Shown here piece after piece: positions 21,237-31,107 of a DNA stretch of 64,000 nucleotides. Below the pieces are notes generated by a model. That model did not search any database. It was not told the DNA's origin and was given only the letters and a program-made list of their open reading frames with translations. Origin of the DNA: Helicobacter pylori NCTC 11637 = CCUG 17874 = ATCC 43504 = JCM 12093 (GTDB lineage: Bacteria > Campylobacterota > Campylobacteria > Campylobacterales > Helicobacteraceae); the NCBI RefSeq assembly GCF_900478295.1, contig NZ_LS483488.1, positions 310,001 through 374,000 on the forward strand. The letters are read 5' to 3'. Numbering within the stretch: position 1 is the stretch's first letter; every line of letters begins with the position of its first letter. The position numbers and the translations under genes are program-made.

Positions 21237-22164
21237 AGAAAATCTGCCTATCGTTTTTGGGCCTGTTTTATCCAGGCGTTTTGGGAAGTCTTTGGGCGTG
21301 GATCTATCGCCCTCTAAAAAACAATGCAATTACAATTGCATTTATTGCGAGCTGGGTAAAGCCAAGCCAATTGAGTGCATGGAAGAAGTGATCAAAGTAG
21401 AAACCTTGATTAGCGCCATTCAAAACGCTCTAAACAACCTCACCACCCCCATTGATGTTTTAACCATTACCGCCAATGGCGAACCCACTCTATACCCTCA
21501 TTTATTAGAGCTTATCCAAAATATCAAGCCTTTTTTAAAGGGCGTTAAAACTTTGATTTTAAGCAACGGCTCACTCTTTTATGAGCCAAAAGTCCAACAA
21601 GCCTTAAAGGAATTTGACATCGTTAAATTTTCTTTAGACGCTATTGATTTGAAAGCCTTTGAAAGAGTGGATAAGCCCTATTCTAAAGACATTAACAAGA
21701 TTTTAGAGGGGATTTTGCGCTTTTCTCAAATCTATCAAGGGCAACTGGTGGCTGAAGTGCTGTTAATTAAGGGCGTGAATGATAGCGCGAACAACTTAAA
21801 ACTCATCGCTGCCTTTTTAAAACAAATCAATATAGCCAGAGTGGATTTAAGCACCATAGACAGACCCTCAAGCTTTAAAGCCCCTAAATTAAGCGAAGAT
21901 GAATTATTAAAATGCTCTTTGTTTTTTGAAGGGCTTTGCGTGAGTTTGCCTAAACGCACCGCCACTCAAACTGCTCAAGCCAAAAAATTGATTTCTTGTG
22001 GTATAGACGAATTGCTCGCTTTAATTTCCAGGCGCCCTTTAAGCGCAGAAGAAGCCCCCCTAATACTAGATCCTAACGCCTTTAAGCATTTAGAAACTTT
22101 ATTAAACCACAAGCAAATTACGATTAAAAAAGTCGGCTCTTTGGAGTTTTATTGCGCGTTTTAA
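21226..22164 (+). CDS. Radical SAM protein
   Basis: A 312-residue protein with the radical SAM cluster motif CNYNCIYC near residues 34-41 (CxxxCxxC) and a glycine/acid-rich strand ITANGEPTLYP near 85-95 that contacts SAM. Such proteins cleave SAM reductively to make a 5'-deoxyadenosyl radical. The subgroup is the MoaA/elongator-like family common in epsilonproteobacteria; the substrate is unknown. A double ATG at 21226/21229 lies inside the topA 3' end, suggesting translational coupling. Confidence 0.85.
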   Translation: MMAKENLPIVFGPVLSRRFGKSLGVDLSPSKKQCNYNCIYCELGKAKPIECMEEVIKVETLISAIQNALNNLTTPIDVLTITANGEPTLYPHLLELIQNIKPFLKGVKTLILSNGSLFYEPKVQQALKEFDIVKFSLDAIDLKAFERVDKPYSKDINKILEGILRFSQIYQGQLVAEVLLIKGVNDSANNLKLIAAFLKQINIARVDLSTIDRPSSFKAPKLSEDELLKCSLFFEGLCVSLPKRTATQTAQAKKLISCGIDELLALISRRPLSAEEAPLILDPNAFKHLETLLNHKQITIKKVGSLEFYCAF

Positions 22165-22303
22165 CCTCCATTTGTTAGTTTTACCTTACTTTAGGGATAG
22201 CTTAAGTTTTTAAGAATCCCTTTTATTACCAAATAACGCTACCATAAAAAGTGTTTTCAAAAGCCGACAGATAATTAAAAACTTGGTGCAATGTTTTTAA
22301 TCG

Positions 22304-22776
22304 CTACATCCTTTTACTATAACCATAACCCGCTTTTTCTGCTTTCTTTTCAGTATTAGCAACCGCTTCTATTTCTTTATTAACATCAGCAAATATTTTT
22401 TGAACGAACAAAAGGCTTTGAGAGGTTGGAAGGTGGGCTTGTGGGTTTCTCATTTCAAGCATTTTAGCTTGAGCTTTAGAGCGTATTTTTAGATTTTCTT
22501 TTTGCCATTCTTCTGTAACCTTAAAATCTCTAGGATCTAGTTCTAAATAAGCGATAGAACTTGGTTTATAAAAATCCACTTGTTTAGCGATAGCTTTTTG
22601 TGAATAGGGCAGAGATTCCAGCTCTTTTTGCAAATAAGCGATAAGCTCTTGCGCTTTTGATCCTCTTTGAGAGCGGGGTTGTTTAGAGTTTGGGAGGTGT
22701 TTTGGCTGGGTAGGGGTTTGATTGGTTTTTGCAGGTTTAGGGGTTTTGCATTCAGCTTCTACTTCTATAGCAATGC
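22304..22776 (-). repeat. Direct repeat shared by the two DUF874 genes (copy 1)
   Basis: About 473 bases, matching 23701-24173 with only a few differences and an exact offset of 1397 bases. It covers the C-terminal coding part and the stop codon of both genes, and indicates tandem duplication or gene conversion. Confidence 0.9.
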
Positions 22777-23422
22777 CACCCTTAATTCCTAATTTTTTAA
22801 TAAAGAATTGACTATGATTTTCTTGGCAATTTTGTTCTGCTTTGTTAACCAAATCTTTTTGTTCTTTAATGGTCTTTTGCTTTTCTTGTTCTGTCTTTTG
22901 TTGTTCTTGTTCTGCTTTTATTTGATTGTTAGTCTCTATATTGCTTGTCTTTTGTTTTTCTTGTTCTGTCTTTTGTTTTTCTTGTTCTGTCTTTTGTTTT
23001 TCTTGTTCTGTCTTTTGTTTTTCTTGTTCTGTCTTTTGTTGTTTTTGTTCCAGTTCTATCCCACTCTTGTTCGCTCTATCCCTAGCGTTTTCAGCTTCCT
23101 TTTGAATTTCAGCCACTTCTTTTTTGGATTGGTCATCAGCAAAACACACATTCATAAGCATGGCTGTTATCGCTGTTACACCTATTGCTGAATTAAACCA
23201 TGAGTTAGGATGCGTTTTTAAATAATCATCCGCAGTCTTAACATTCCCGCATATCCAATCGCTTTTTTTAATTTGTTTTTTTATTGAGTCTTTTATCGCT
23301 TCCCAAAAAGCAATCCCCATTATAGACATTCCCACATTCTTAAAAACTTTCTTTTCTTTTGCCGTTTTTCCTAACTTCATCATCATTGTTGCAAGCATTA
23401 CTAAAACTCTTATAACAGGCAT
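22304..23422 (-). CDS. DUF874 family protein, copy 1
   Basis: A 372-residue Helicobacter-only protein. The N-terminal half has weakly hydrophobic stretches (MSIMGIAFWEAI near 32-43, and WFNSAIGVTAITAMLMNVCFA near 75-95). A long coiled coil follows, made of EQEKQKT heptads (about 120-175, encoded by a 21-bp tandem repeat), then a cysteine-containing region (CQENH, ECKTPKPAK). The C-terminal part of about 145 residues (TNQTPTQPKH to GYGYSKRM) is nearly identical to the next paralogue. The ATG has AAAGGA upstream. Function unknown. Confidence 0.8.
   Translation of the reverse strand: MPVIRVLVMLATMMMKLGKTAKEKKVFKNVGMSIMGIAFWEAIKDSIKKQIKKSDWICGNVKTADDYLKTHPNSWFNSAIGVTAITAMLMNVCFADDQSKKEVAEIQKEAENARDRANKSGIELEQKQQKTEQEKQKTEQEKQKTEQEKQKTEQEKQKTSNIETNNQIKAEQEQQKTEQEKQKTIKEQKDLVNKAEQNCQENHSQFFIKKLGIKGGIAIEVEAECKTPKPAKTNQTPTQPKHLPNSKQPRSQRGSKAQELIAYLQKELESLPYSQKAIAKQVDFYKPSSIAYLELDPRDFKVTEEWQKENLKIRSKAQAKMLEMRNPQAHLPTSQSLLFVQKIFADVNKEIEAVANTEKKAEKAGYGYSKRM
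22942..23050 (-). repeat. 21-bp tandem repeat in DUF874 copy 1
   Basis: About five copies of a 21-base unit (CTTGTTCTGTCTTTTGTTTTT on the + strand) encode successive EQEKQKT heptads. The unit is a multiple of three, so gain or loss of copies lengthens or shortens the coiled coil without breaking the frame. Confidence 0.85.
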
Positions 23423-23700
23423 TTAAATCCTTTCAAAAAACAATCTTACCCATCAAAATCTTATTATTGTAGTATATATAGCCATATTTAATCGCTATTA
23501 AACGATTGGTTTGAAAAATTGTAAGGGTCAATCCAATCAGATTTTTCTAATCCATTCCAACAAAACTTGATACAAGTTTTCCTTATACCTTAAACTCACA
23601 CCCTTTTAAAGGGAGCAAGCTAATAAGCGATTTTTCTATGGCAAGAAACCGAATGATGTCTCCTAGAATATAAAAACGATTTTATGGTGTTTTCTTATGC

Positions 23701-24173
23701 CTACATCCTTTTACTATAACCATAACCCGCTTTTTCTGCTTTCTTTTCAGTATTAGCAACCGCTTCTATTTCTTTATTAACATCAGCAAATATTTTTTGA
23801 ACGAACAAAAGGCTTTGAGAGGTTGGAAGGTGGGCTTGTGGGTTTCTCATTTCAAGCATTTTAGCTTGAGCTTTAGAGCGTATTTTTAGATTTTCTTTTT
23901 GCCATTCTTCTGTAACCTTAAAATCTCTAGGATCTAGTTCTAAATAAGCGATAGAACTTGGTTTATAAAAATCCACTTGTTTAGCGATAGCTTTTTGAGA
24001 ATAGGGCAGAGATTCTAGCTCTTTTTGCAAATAAGCGATAAGCTCTTGCACTTTTGATCCTCTTTGAGAGTGGGGTTGTTTAGAGTTTGGGAGGTGTTTT
24101 GGCTGGATAGGGGTTTGATTGGTTTTTGCAGGTTTAGGGGTTTTGCATTCAGCTTCTATTTCTATAGCAATGC
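23701..24173 (-). repeat. Direct repeat shared by the two DUF874 genes (copy 2)
   Basis: Partner of 22304-22776, almost identical over its length. Upstream of both genes the bases around the ribosome site and the AACAATCTTACCCATCAAAA stretch are also shared, so the duplicated unit included the leader. Confidence 0.9.
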
Positions 24174-24930
24174 TAGTAGTAATACCGGTCTTAATTCTTG
24201 CTTTTTTAATAAACAATTGACCATGTTTTTCTTGGCAATTTTGTTCTGTTTCTTTAATGAAATCTTTCTGTTCTTTAATCAAATCTCTTTGTGTATTAAT
24301 TGTCTTTTGTTTTTGCTGTTCTAACTCTATCTCACTCTTATTTGCTTTTTGTTTTTCTTGTTCTGTCTTTTGTCTTTCTTGTTCTGCTTTTATTTGACTA
24401 TTAGCGAGTTCTATCCCACTCTTATTTGTTTTCTGTCTTTCTTGTTCTAACTCTATCTCACTCTTATTTGTTTTCTGTTTTTCTTGTTCTGTTTTCTGTC
24501 TTTCTTGTTCTAACTCTATCCCACTCTTATTTGCTTCCTTTTTTTCTTGTTCTAACTCTATTTGTTTATCAATATCACCAGCGCTACAAGCGGCTAATAA
24601 TAAACTTGTCGCTATTGTTAATCCTGAATATTTCCACCAATTGATTTGATTTTCTTTTTCAGCTTGTTTGGATTTATCCTGGACTTTATCGTCTAATTCT
24701 TTTGCCCTCTTGCATGCAGCATGGGTCAATACTACTAATGCCACACTGCTTTTCTCGGGATGTTTTTTTACAAGTTCTCTAACTTTCTTTACAATTTTTG
24801 TAAAAATCCCACCAATTGATCTGAGCGTATTTGTAATGGCACTCGCTTGTTTAAAATGAGCCTCTTTATTTGCCTTTGTGTCAGCTGTCTCTGCGTTTTT
24901 GCCAACTTTATTTGTTTTTACTGATTCCAT
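23701..24930 (-). CDS. DUF874 family protein, copy 2
   Basis: A 409-residue paralogue of the preceding gene. The frame is open six codons further, but AAGG precedes the ATG at 24930 by 6 bases, so I start there. Its N-terminus differs from copy 1: charged, with SSVALVVLTHAACKRA (about 63-78) and a hydrophobic segment SGLTIATSLLLAACSAGD (about 103-120) that resembles a lipobox (LLAAC) preceded by more than 100 residues, so more likely a membrane anchor. The coiled coil mixes EQERQKT/EQEKQKT with NKSGIELEQ/NKSEIELEQ units (about 130-215). The C-terminus is nearly identical to copy 1. Function unknown; strain 26695 has, as I recall, three such genes here. Confidence 0.8.
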   Translation of the reverse strand: MESVKTNKVGKNAETADTKANKEAHFKQASAITNTLRSIGGIFTKIVKKVRELVKKHPEKSSVALVVLTHAACKRAKELDDKVQDKSKQAEKENQINWWKYSGLTIATSLLLAACSAGDIDKQIELEQEKKEANKSGIELEQERQKTEQEKQKTNKSEIELEQERQKTNKSGIELANSQIKAEQERQKTEQEKQKANKSEIELEQQKQKTINTQRDLIKEQKDFIKETEQNCQEKHGQLFIKKARIKTGITTSIAIEIEAECKTPKPAKTNQTPIQPKHLPNSKQPHSQRGSKVQELIAYLQKELESLPYSQKAIAKQVDFYKPSSIAYLELDPRDFKVTEEWQKENLKIRSKAQAKMLEMRNPQAHLPTSQSLLFVQKIFADVNKEIEAVANTEKKAEKAGYGYSKRM

Positions 24931-25042
24931 TACCAACCTTTTTTTCAAAAAACAATCTTACCCATCAAAACTAAATCAATGGAAACCAATACGAAAAAAT
25001 CCACTCAAGTTAGATTGATTTATTTATTATCAATGTTTATTA

Positions 25043-27481
25043 TCAATGTTCAGTTAAGCCATGTTCTTTTAGTTCTTTTTCTAACTTGGCTACGGCGTTC
25101 CAAGTGGGGATCACGCTATCAGGGTTTAAAGAAATGGAAGTGATGCCCTCTTTGACTAAAAACTCTGTCACTTCAGGGTAATCGCTTGGGGCTTGCCCGC
25201 AAATCCCGCAATATTTGTTGTGCCTTTTGCAAGCTTCAATCGCTTTTTTAAACATTTTTAGCATCGCTTCATTCCTTTCATCAAAGACATGGCTGACTAA
25301 TTCGCTGTCTCTATCCACGCCTAAAGTGAGCTGGGTTAAATCGTTTGATCCAATAGAAAAGCCATCAAACAAGCTTAAGAAATCATCAGCCAAAATGACA
25401 TTCACCGGTAATTCGCACATGATATAAATTTCAAGCCCGTTTTTACCGGATTCTAAATTGTTTTTTCTTAAGATTTCTAGGACTTTTTTACCCTCTTCAA
25501 TGGTTCGCAAAAAAGGGATCATCACTTTCATGTTCGTTAAGCCCATTTCTTCTCTCACTAACGCTAAGGCTTCACACTCCCACGAAAACGCTTCATTATA
25601 GCTCTCTGAATAATACCGACTAGCCCCCCTATAGCCAAGCATGGGGTTTTCTTCATTAGGCTCATAGCTAGAGCCGCCAAGCATGCGCATGTATTCATTG
25701 GATTTGAAATCGCTCGTTCTCACAATGACGGGTTTAGGGTAAAACGCTGCGCTGATCATGCCAATGCCTTCAGCGATTTTTTTCACAAAAAAATCTTTAG
25801 GGTTAGCATAGCCTGCCATAAGGTTTTCAATTTCATTTTTTTCTTTCACGCTTTTTTTGTGGTGCAAATCCACTAAAGCTAAAGGGTGGGCTTTGATTTG
25901 ATTTAAAATAATCATTTCCATTCTGGCTAACCCTACGCCGTGATTAGGGAGTTGAGAAAAGCTGAAAGCTTTTTCAGGGTTTCCAATGTTAATGTAAATT
26001 TTTGTTTGAGTTTCTTGCATGTTAGAAAGCTCTACCCTTTCAATTTCATGCTCATAAATGCCCGCATACACATAGCCCTCTTCGCCCTCAGCGCAAGAAA
26101 CCGTGATTTCCATGCCGGTATAAAGGCTATCAGTCGCCCCGCTCACCCCAACAATGGCCGGCACGCCAATTTCTCTAGCCACAATAGCGGCATGGCAAGT
26201 GCGCCCCCCACGATTAGTGATAACCGCGCTCGCTTTTTTCATGCAAGGCTCCCAGTCCGGATCGGTATTATCCGTAACTAAAATTTCGCCCTCTTTAAAA
26301 GAATTCATATGCTCCAAATCATTGATGATGCGCACTTTTCCTGATCCGATCTTACTCCCAATCGCTCTGCCTTGTAAGATAATTTCTTTTTTTTCGTTAG
26401 GGTTTTTGAATTTGAATTTTTCAAAGACTTGATTTTCTTCTTTACTTTTTTGGCTTTGAACGGTTTCTGGGCGCGCTTGAACGATAAAGATTTCCCCGCT
26501 CTCGCCATCTTTAGCCCATTCTATATCCATGGGGCGGTATTGTTTGGCTTCTTTAGAGTAATGTTTTTCAATTTCAATGGCGTATTTGGCTAAAATCAGC
26601 ACGTCTTCATCGCTCAATGAAAAGGATTGCCATTCTTTTTTGGTGGTTTTAATGTTTCTGGTGGGGTGTTCGCTACCCCTTGGGGCATAGACCATTTTTT
26701 GCGTTTTATTGCCGAGTTGGCGTTTGATAATGGGGCGTTTGTTTTGCTCTAAAGTGGGCTTAAACACATAAAATTCATCGGGGTTTATCGTGCCGCCCAC
26801 CACATTTTCGCCCAACCCCCACGCTGAAGTGATAAACACCGCGTCTTTAAAACCGGTTTCAGTGTCAATAGAAAACATCACGCCCGCGCTGCCTTTATCC
26901 GCTCGCACCATTTTTTGCACCCCCACACTCAAGGCGACTTTTAAATGATCAAACCCACGACTCGCTCTATAACTAATCGCTCTATCGGTAAAAAGCGACG
27001 CTAAACAGGATTTGATATAGTGGATCAATTCTGTTTTACCCTTAATGTTTAAATAAGTGTCTTGCTGCCCGGCAAAAGAAGCGTCCGGCAAATCTTCTGC
27101 AGTAGCGGAACTCCTTACAGCCACATCGGCTTCTTTCATGTGGTATTGCTGGCTTAAAATCTCATAAGCTTGAAAAATCTCATCTCTTAAATCGCTAGGA
27201 AAGGGCGTGCCAAAAATAAGCTCTCTGATTTGTTTGGAGCGGATTTTTAACACATCAATTTCCGTGGCATCAACATTTTCTAAAAGCTCTCTGATTTTTT
27301 GTTTAGCCCCCCCTTGCTCTAAAAGATACCAATACGCTTCGCTTGTAATCGCAAAGCCATCAGGCACTTTAATACCAATTGGCACTAATTCTTGAAACAT
27401 TTCGCCAATGCTAGCGTTCTTGCCCCCAACCAGATTCACGTTCTTATTGTTCAACTCTTTGAAAAACTTGATATATCGCAC
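25043..27481 (-). CDS. ppsA: Phosphoenolpyruvate synthase
   Basis: A full-length 812-residue PEP synthase. The N-terminal ATP-binding domain (about 1-340) includes [16 protein letters not shown] (17-32) and [14 protein letters not shown] swivelling domain carries the phosphohistidine motif [13 protein letters not shown] (about 424-436). The C-terminal PEP/pyruvate barrel ends with [17 protein letters not shown] and the cysteine motif [10 protein letters not shown]. It makes PEP from pyruvate with ATP, the gluconeogenic entry needed by an organism growing on amino acids and organic acids; serine and lactate pathways elsewhere in the window supply pyruvate. Confidence 0.96.
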   Translation of the reverse strand: MRYIKFFKELNNKNVNLVGGKNASIGEMFQELVPIGIKVPDGFAITSEAYWYLLEQGGAKQKIRELLENVDATEIDVLKIRSKQIRELIFGTPFPSDLRDEIFQAYEILSQQYHMKEADVAVRSSATAEDLPDASFAGQQDTYLNIKGKTELIHYIKSCLASLFTDRAISYRASRGFDHLKVALSVGVQKMVRADKGSAGVMFSIDTETGFKDAVFITSAWGLGENVVGGTINPDEFYVFKPTLEQNKRPIIKRQLGNKTQKMVYAPRGSEHPTRNIKTTKKEWQSFSLSDEDVLILAKYAIEIEKHYSKEAKQYRPMDIEWAKDGESGEIFIVQARPETVQSQKSKEENQVFEKFKFKNPNEKKEIILQGRAIGSKIGSGKVRIINDLEHMNSFKEGEILVTDNTDPDWEPCMKKASAVITNRGGRTCHAAIVAREIGVPAIVGVSGATDSLYTGMEITVSCAEGEEGYVYAGIYEHEIERVELSNMQETQTKIYINIGNPEKAFSFSQLPNHGVGLARMEMIILNQIKAHPLALVDLHHKKSVKEKNEIENLMAGYANPKDFFVKKIAEGIGMISAAFYPKPVIVRTSDFKSNEYMRMLGGSSYEPNEENPMLGYRGASRYYSESYNEAFSWECEALALVREEMGLTNMKVMIPFLRTIEEGKKVLEILRKNNLESGKNGLEIYIMCELPVNVILADDFLSLFDGFSIGSNDLTQLTLGVDRDSELVSHVFDERNEAMLKMFKKAIEACKRHNKYCGICGQAPSDYPEVTEFLVKEGITSISLNPDSVIPTWNAVAKLEKELKEHGLTEH

Positions 27482-27623
27482 AAAACTCCCTTAAAATGAT
27501 CATTAAGTCTCTTAAAACATAAAATATAATAATGATAGCATGATAGAGCTTTAGTTTTAGCTAGTTTGTATCCTAAGCTTTGTTAATAAGAGAGTGTATT
27601 CTTTTTGGTTTATGATTTTATTG

Positions 27624-27629
27624 TATAAT
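27624..27629 (+). promoter_or_regulatory. -10 box upstream of the small lipoprotein gene
   Basis: TATAAT. Transcription would start near 27636, giving a leader of about 33 bases before the TTG start. The transcript may continue into thrS. Confidence 0.65.
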
Positions 27630-27668
27630 GGGCGATTAGTTAGGTATTTTTGAATAGAAAGGGTAGTT

Positions 27669-27800
27669 TTGTATAGGCGGTTGTTATTGAATTTGCTTTG
27701 TATGGTGTTTTTACAAGCGTGTTTAAAGCCTATGAGCGACCCTAAAGCTGAGAAAGTGGATTCGCAAGTGCAATGCGGGTTTGGCTCAAAAGATTGCTAA
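27669..27800 (+). CDS. Small lipoprotein (43 residues)
   Basis: A short gene starting with TTG; AAAGGG lies 5 bases upstream and a TATAAT promoter before that. The product has two arginines, a hydrophobic core (LLLNLLCMVF) and a lipobox LQAC with the cysteine near residue 18. A mature peptide of about 26 residues follows, with two more cysteines near its end (CGFGSKDC). It would be an inner or outer membrane lipoprotein. It is 41 bases upstream of thrS. Function unknown; it resembles the small lipoprotein at 38881-39015 only in design. Confidence 0.7.
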   Translation: MYRRLLLNLLCMVFLQACLKPMSDPKAEKVDSQVQCGFGSKDC

Positions 27801-27841
27801 ATTTTAAGGTTTATTAAGAAAGGAAACATAAGTTTTAAAGA

Positions 27842-29680
27842 ATGAGTGAGGAACTGATTGCTGTTTATAAAGACGAGCAAATAATAGATTTAGAGAGCGC
27901 GAAAGTCTTAGGGCTGAGCGATGGGATTAAAGCGTTAAAAGGGACAGAGCCGATATATTTTGATGATTCGCCTTTGGCTTTAGAAGTGATCAGGCATTCG
28001 TGTGCACATTTGCTCGCACAAAGCTTGAAAGCCCTTTATCCGGACGCGAAATTTTTTGTAGGCCCTGTGGTAGAAGAAGGATTTTATTACGATTTCAAGA
28101 CCGCTTCAAAAATCAGCGAAGAGGATTTGCCTAAAATTGAAGCGAAAATGAAAGAATTTGCGAAGTCAAAGCTCGCTATCACTAAAGAGACTTTAACCAG
28201 AGAGCAAGCTTTGGAGCGTTTTAAGGGCGATGAATTAAAGCATGCGGTGATGAGTAAAATCAGTGGCGATAAATTTGGCGTGTACCAACAAGGCGAGTTT
28301 GAAGATTTGTGTAAGGGGCCTCACCTCCCAAACACCCGTTTTTTAAACCATTTCAAGCTCACTAAACTGGCTGGGGCTTATTTGGGTGGCGATGAAAACA
28401 ATGAAATGCTCATTAGAATCTATGGCATCGCTTTTGCCACTAAAGAGGGCTTAAAAGACTATCTTTTCCAAATAGAAGAAGCGAAAAAACGAGATCACAG
28501 AAAGCTAGGCGTGGAGCTAGGGCTTTTTAGTTTTGATGATGAGATAGGGGCAGGCTTACCTTTATGGCTGCCTAAAGGGGCAAGGCTTAGGAAACGCATT
28601 GAAGATTTATTGAGCAAAGCGTTACTTTTAAGAGGCTATGAGCCGGTTAAAGGCCCTGAGATTTTAAAGAGCGATGTGTGGAAAATCAGCGGGCATTATG
28701 ACAACTATAAAGAAAACATGTATTTCACCACGATTGATGAGCAAGAATACGGCATAAAGCCTATGAACTGCGTGGGGCATATTAAAGTCTATCAAAGCGC
28801 TTTACACAGCTACAGAGATTTGCCCTTAAGATTTTATGAATACGGCGTGGTGCATCGGCATGAAAAAAGCGGCGTGTTGCATGGGCTTTTAAGGGTTAGG
28901 GAATTTACCCAAGATGATGCGCATATTTTTTGCTCTTTTGAACAGATCCAAAGCGAAGTGAGCGCGATTTTAGATTTTACGCATAAGATCATGCAAGCGT
29001 TTGATTTTAGCTATGAAATGGAATTATCCACAAGGCCGGCTAAATCCATAGGCGATGATAAAGTGTGGGAAAAGGCCACTAACGCTTTAAAAGAAGCTCT
29101 AAAAGAGCACCGCATTGATTATAAGATTGATGAAGGGGGAGGGGCTTTCTATGGGCCTAAGATTGACATTAAAATCACTGACGCTTTAAAGCGTAAATGG
29201 CAGTGCGGCACGATTCAAGTGGATATGAATTTGCCTGAACGCTTCAAGCTCGCTTTCATTAATGAGCATAATCACGCTGAACAGCCAGTGATGATCCACA
29301 GAGCGATTTTAGGCTCGTTTGAAAGGTTTATTGCGATTTTGAGCGAACATTTTGGGGGGAATTTCCCTTTCTTTGTCGCGCCCACTCAAATCGCTCTCAT
29401 CCCTATTAATGAAGAGCATCATGTTTTTGCTTTGAAATTAAAAGAGGAACTAAAAAAGCGCGATATTTTTGTAGAAGTGCTGGATAAAAACGACAGCTTG
29501 AATAAAAAAGTGCGATTAGCCGAAAAGCAAAAAATCCCTATGATTTTAGTGTTAGGGAATGAAGAAGTGGAGACCGAAATTTTATCCATTAGAGACAGAG
29601 AAAAACAAGCTCAATATAAAATGCCCTTAAAGGAGTTTTTAAACATGGTTGAATCTAAGATGCAAGAGGTTAGTTTTTGA
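27842..29680 (+). CDS. thrS: Threonyl-tRNA synthetase
   Basis: A 612-residue class II synthetase. The second editing-type domain begins at residue 51 with [19 protein letters not shown] (HxxxH) and includes the HC-motif region. The catalytic core has motif 1, motif 2 ([13 protein letters not shown], about 336-348) and motif 3 ([12 protein letters not shown], about 484-495). A C-terminal anticodon-binding domain starts near 510. A stop codon lies two codons before the ATG, so the start cannot be earlier. The N-terminal TGS domain is therefore short, about 50 residues against about 65 in E. coli. It begins a translation operon with infC-rpmI-rplT. Confidence 0.96.
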   Translation: MSEELIAVYKDEQIIDLESAKVLGLSDGIKALKGTEPIYFDDSPLALEVIRHSCAHLLAQSLKALYPDAKFFVGPVVEEGFYYDFKTASKISEEDLPKIEAKMKEFAKSKLAITKETLTREQALERFKGDELKHAVMSKISGDKFGVYQQGEFEDLCKGPHLPNTRFLNHFKLTKLAGAYLGGDENNEMLIRIYGIAFATKEGLKDYLFQIEEAKKRDHRKLGVELGLFSFDDEIGAGLPLWLPKGARLRKRIEDLLSKALLLRGYEPVKGPEILKSDVWKISGHYDNYKENMYFTTIDEQEYGIKPMNCVGHIKVYQSALHSYRDLPLRFYEYGVVHRHEKSGVLHGLLRVREFTQDDAHIFCSFEQIQSEVSAILDFTHKIMQAFDFSYEMELSTRPAKSIGDDKVWEKATNALKEALKEHRIDYKIDEGGGAFYGPKIDIKITDALKRKWQCGTIQVDMNLPERFKLAFINEHNHAEQPVMIHRAILGSFERFIAILSEHFGGNFPFFVAPTQIALIPINEEHHVFALKLKEELKKRDIFVEVLDKNDSLNKKVRLAEKQKIPMILVLGNEEVETEILSIRDREKQAQYKMPLKEFLNMVESKMQEVSF

Positions 29681-30288
29681 GTAGAAACGAAGTGTTGTTA
29701 AACGGAGACATTAATTTTAAAGAAGTGCGTTGCGTGGGTAATAATGGCGAAGTGTATGGGATCATTTCTTCCAAAGAAGCACTCAATATCGCTCAAAATT
29801 TAGGTTTGGATTTGGTTTTGATTTCAGCGAGCGCGAAACCTCCCGTGTGTAAGGTGATGGATTATAATAAATTCCGCTACCAAAATGAAAAGAAAATCAA
29901 GGAAGCCAAGAAAAAGCAAAAGCAAATTGAAATCAAAGAGATCAAGCTTTCCACTCAAATTGCGCAAAACGATATTAACTATAAAGTCAAGCATGCGAGA
30001 GAATTTATTGAATCCAATAAGCATGTCAAATTCAAAGTGGTTTTAAAGGGTAGGGAGAGTCAAAACTCAAAAGCCGGGCTTGATGTGCTTTTTAGAGTCC
30101 AAACGATGATGCAAGATTTAGCCAACCCTGAAAAAGAGCCAAAAACCGAGGGGCGTTTTGTTTCGTGGATGTTTGTGCCTAAGGCTAAAGAAGCCCCCAA
30201 AAACGAAAAGAAAACTAAAGAAAATAACCCGCCTTTTAATCGTATTAACCTTATGAAAGGAGAAAATCATGCCAAAAATGAAGACTAA
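29677..30288 (+). CDS. infC: Translation initiation factor IF-3
   Basis: A 203-residue IF-3. The N-terminal domain has [13 protein letters not shown] and [17 protein letters not shown]; a lysine-rich linker helix follows (about 73-90), then the C-terminal domain with [17 protein letters not shown] and [12 protein letters not shown]-terminal lysine-rich tail of about 30 residues is extra. It starts with TTG overlapping the thrS stop codon. infC in other bacteria also uses a poor start codon (AUU) as the basis of autoregulation. It overlaps rpmI by 20 bases. Confidence 0.95.
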
Positions 30289-30463
30289 TCGCGGCGCGTC
30301 TAAGCGTTTCAAAGTTAAAAAAAACTTGATTAAGCGTGGCAGTGCTTTTAAAAGCCATATTTTGACTAAAAAAAGCCCTAAGCGCAAAGCCAATTTAAAC
30401 GCGCCAAAACATGTGCATCACACTAACGCGCATTCTGTCATGTCGTTGCTTTGCAGGGCTTAA
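30269..30463 (+). CDS. rpmI: Ribosomal protein L35
   Basis: A 64-residue basic protein with the L35 start [17 protein letters not shown] and tail [12 protein letters not shown]. It binds 23S rRNA in the large subunit. It starts inside the infC 3' end (AAGGAG lies upstream within infC), so the two are coupled. Confidence 0.95.
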
Positions 30464-30556
30464 GAATGCTGATTAGAAAGTGGAGTTAATCCCCTTATTA
30501 AGGGAAAGTCGTTTTAAAAACGCACCTAAAAATATTTTAAAAAGAAAGGTAAAGAA

Positions 30557-30907
30557 ATGAGAGTTAAAACAGGCGTTGTGCGCAGAAGACGCCATAAAAA
30601 AGTCTTAAAACTCGCTAGAGGGTTTTATAGTGGCAGAAGAAAGCATTTTAGAAAGGCTAAAGAACAGCTTGAAAGAAGCATGTATTACGCCTTTAGGGAT
30701 CGCAAACAAAAGAAAAGAGAGTTCAGGAGTTTGTGGGTGGTAAGGATCAATGCGGCTTGCAGAATGCACAATACAAGTTATTCGCGCTTCATGCATGCCC
30801 TAAAAGTGGCTAACATTGAATTAGACCGCAAGGTTTTAGCAGACATGGCGATGAATGACATGCAAGCTTTTAAGAGCGTGTTAGAGAGCGTGAAAGAGCA
30901 TCTTTAA
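30557..30907 (+). CDS. rplT: Ribosomal protein L20
   Basis: A 116-residue, very basic protein with the L20 motifs [16 protein letters not shown] and the [20 protein letters not shown] region. It assembles the large subunit and in other bacteria represses its own operon. It follows rpmI by 93 bases, which contain a small hairpin (CCCCTTATTAAGGG-like at about 30490-30505). AAAGGT stands 8 bases before the ATG. Confidence 0.96.
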   Translation: MRVKTGVVRRRRHKKVLKLARGFYSGRRKHFRKAKEQLERSMYYAFRDRKQKKREFRSLWVVRINAACRMHNTSYSRFMHALKVANIELDRKVLADMAMNDMQAFKSVLESVKEHL

Positions 30908-31055
30908 TCTCTATTGGCTGTTAGGTTTTAGTTTTAGCCTAAAAAAAGGTGAGAGGATTTAGGACTTTTTACTAAAAAGTTCCTAAAATTGATTTTTATT
31001 TCAATTTATTCTCATTCAATCGCTATATTTAATCAAAAAGAAAGCAATTTTATAG

Positions 31056-31061
31056 TAGAAT
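31056..31061 (+). promoter_or_regulatory. Probable -10 box of the Hor outer membrane protein gene
   Basis: TAGAAT, 46 bases before the start codon; the preceding AT-rich stretch (30990-31050) is typical of H. pylori vegetative promoters. Confidence 0.45.
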
Positions 31062-31107
31062 GTGGCATTTAGAACTCAAGTAGAGAAAATGTAGAAGGAA
31101 GGAATAC

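Noticed and set aside
22942-23191. Regularly spaced repeats that could suggest a CRISPR array
   Set aside because: The units are contiguous 21-mers with no unique spacers and are in frame within a coiled-coil gene.
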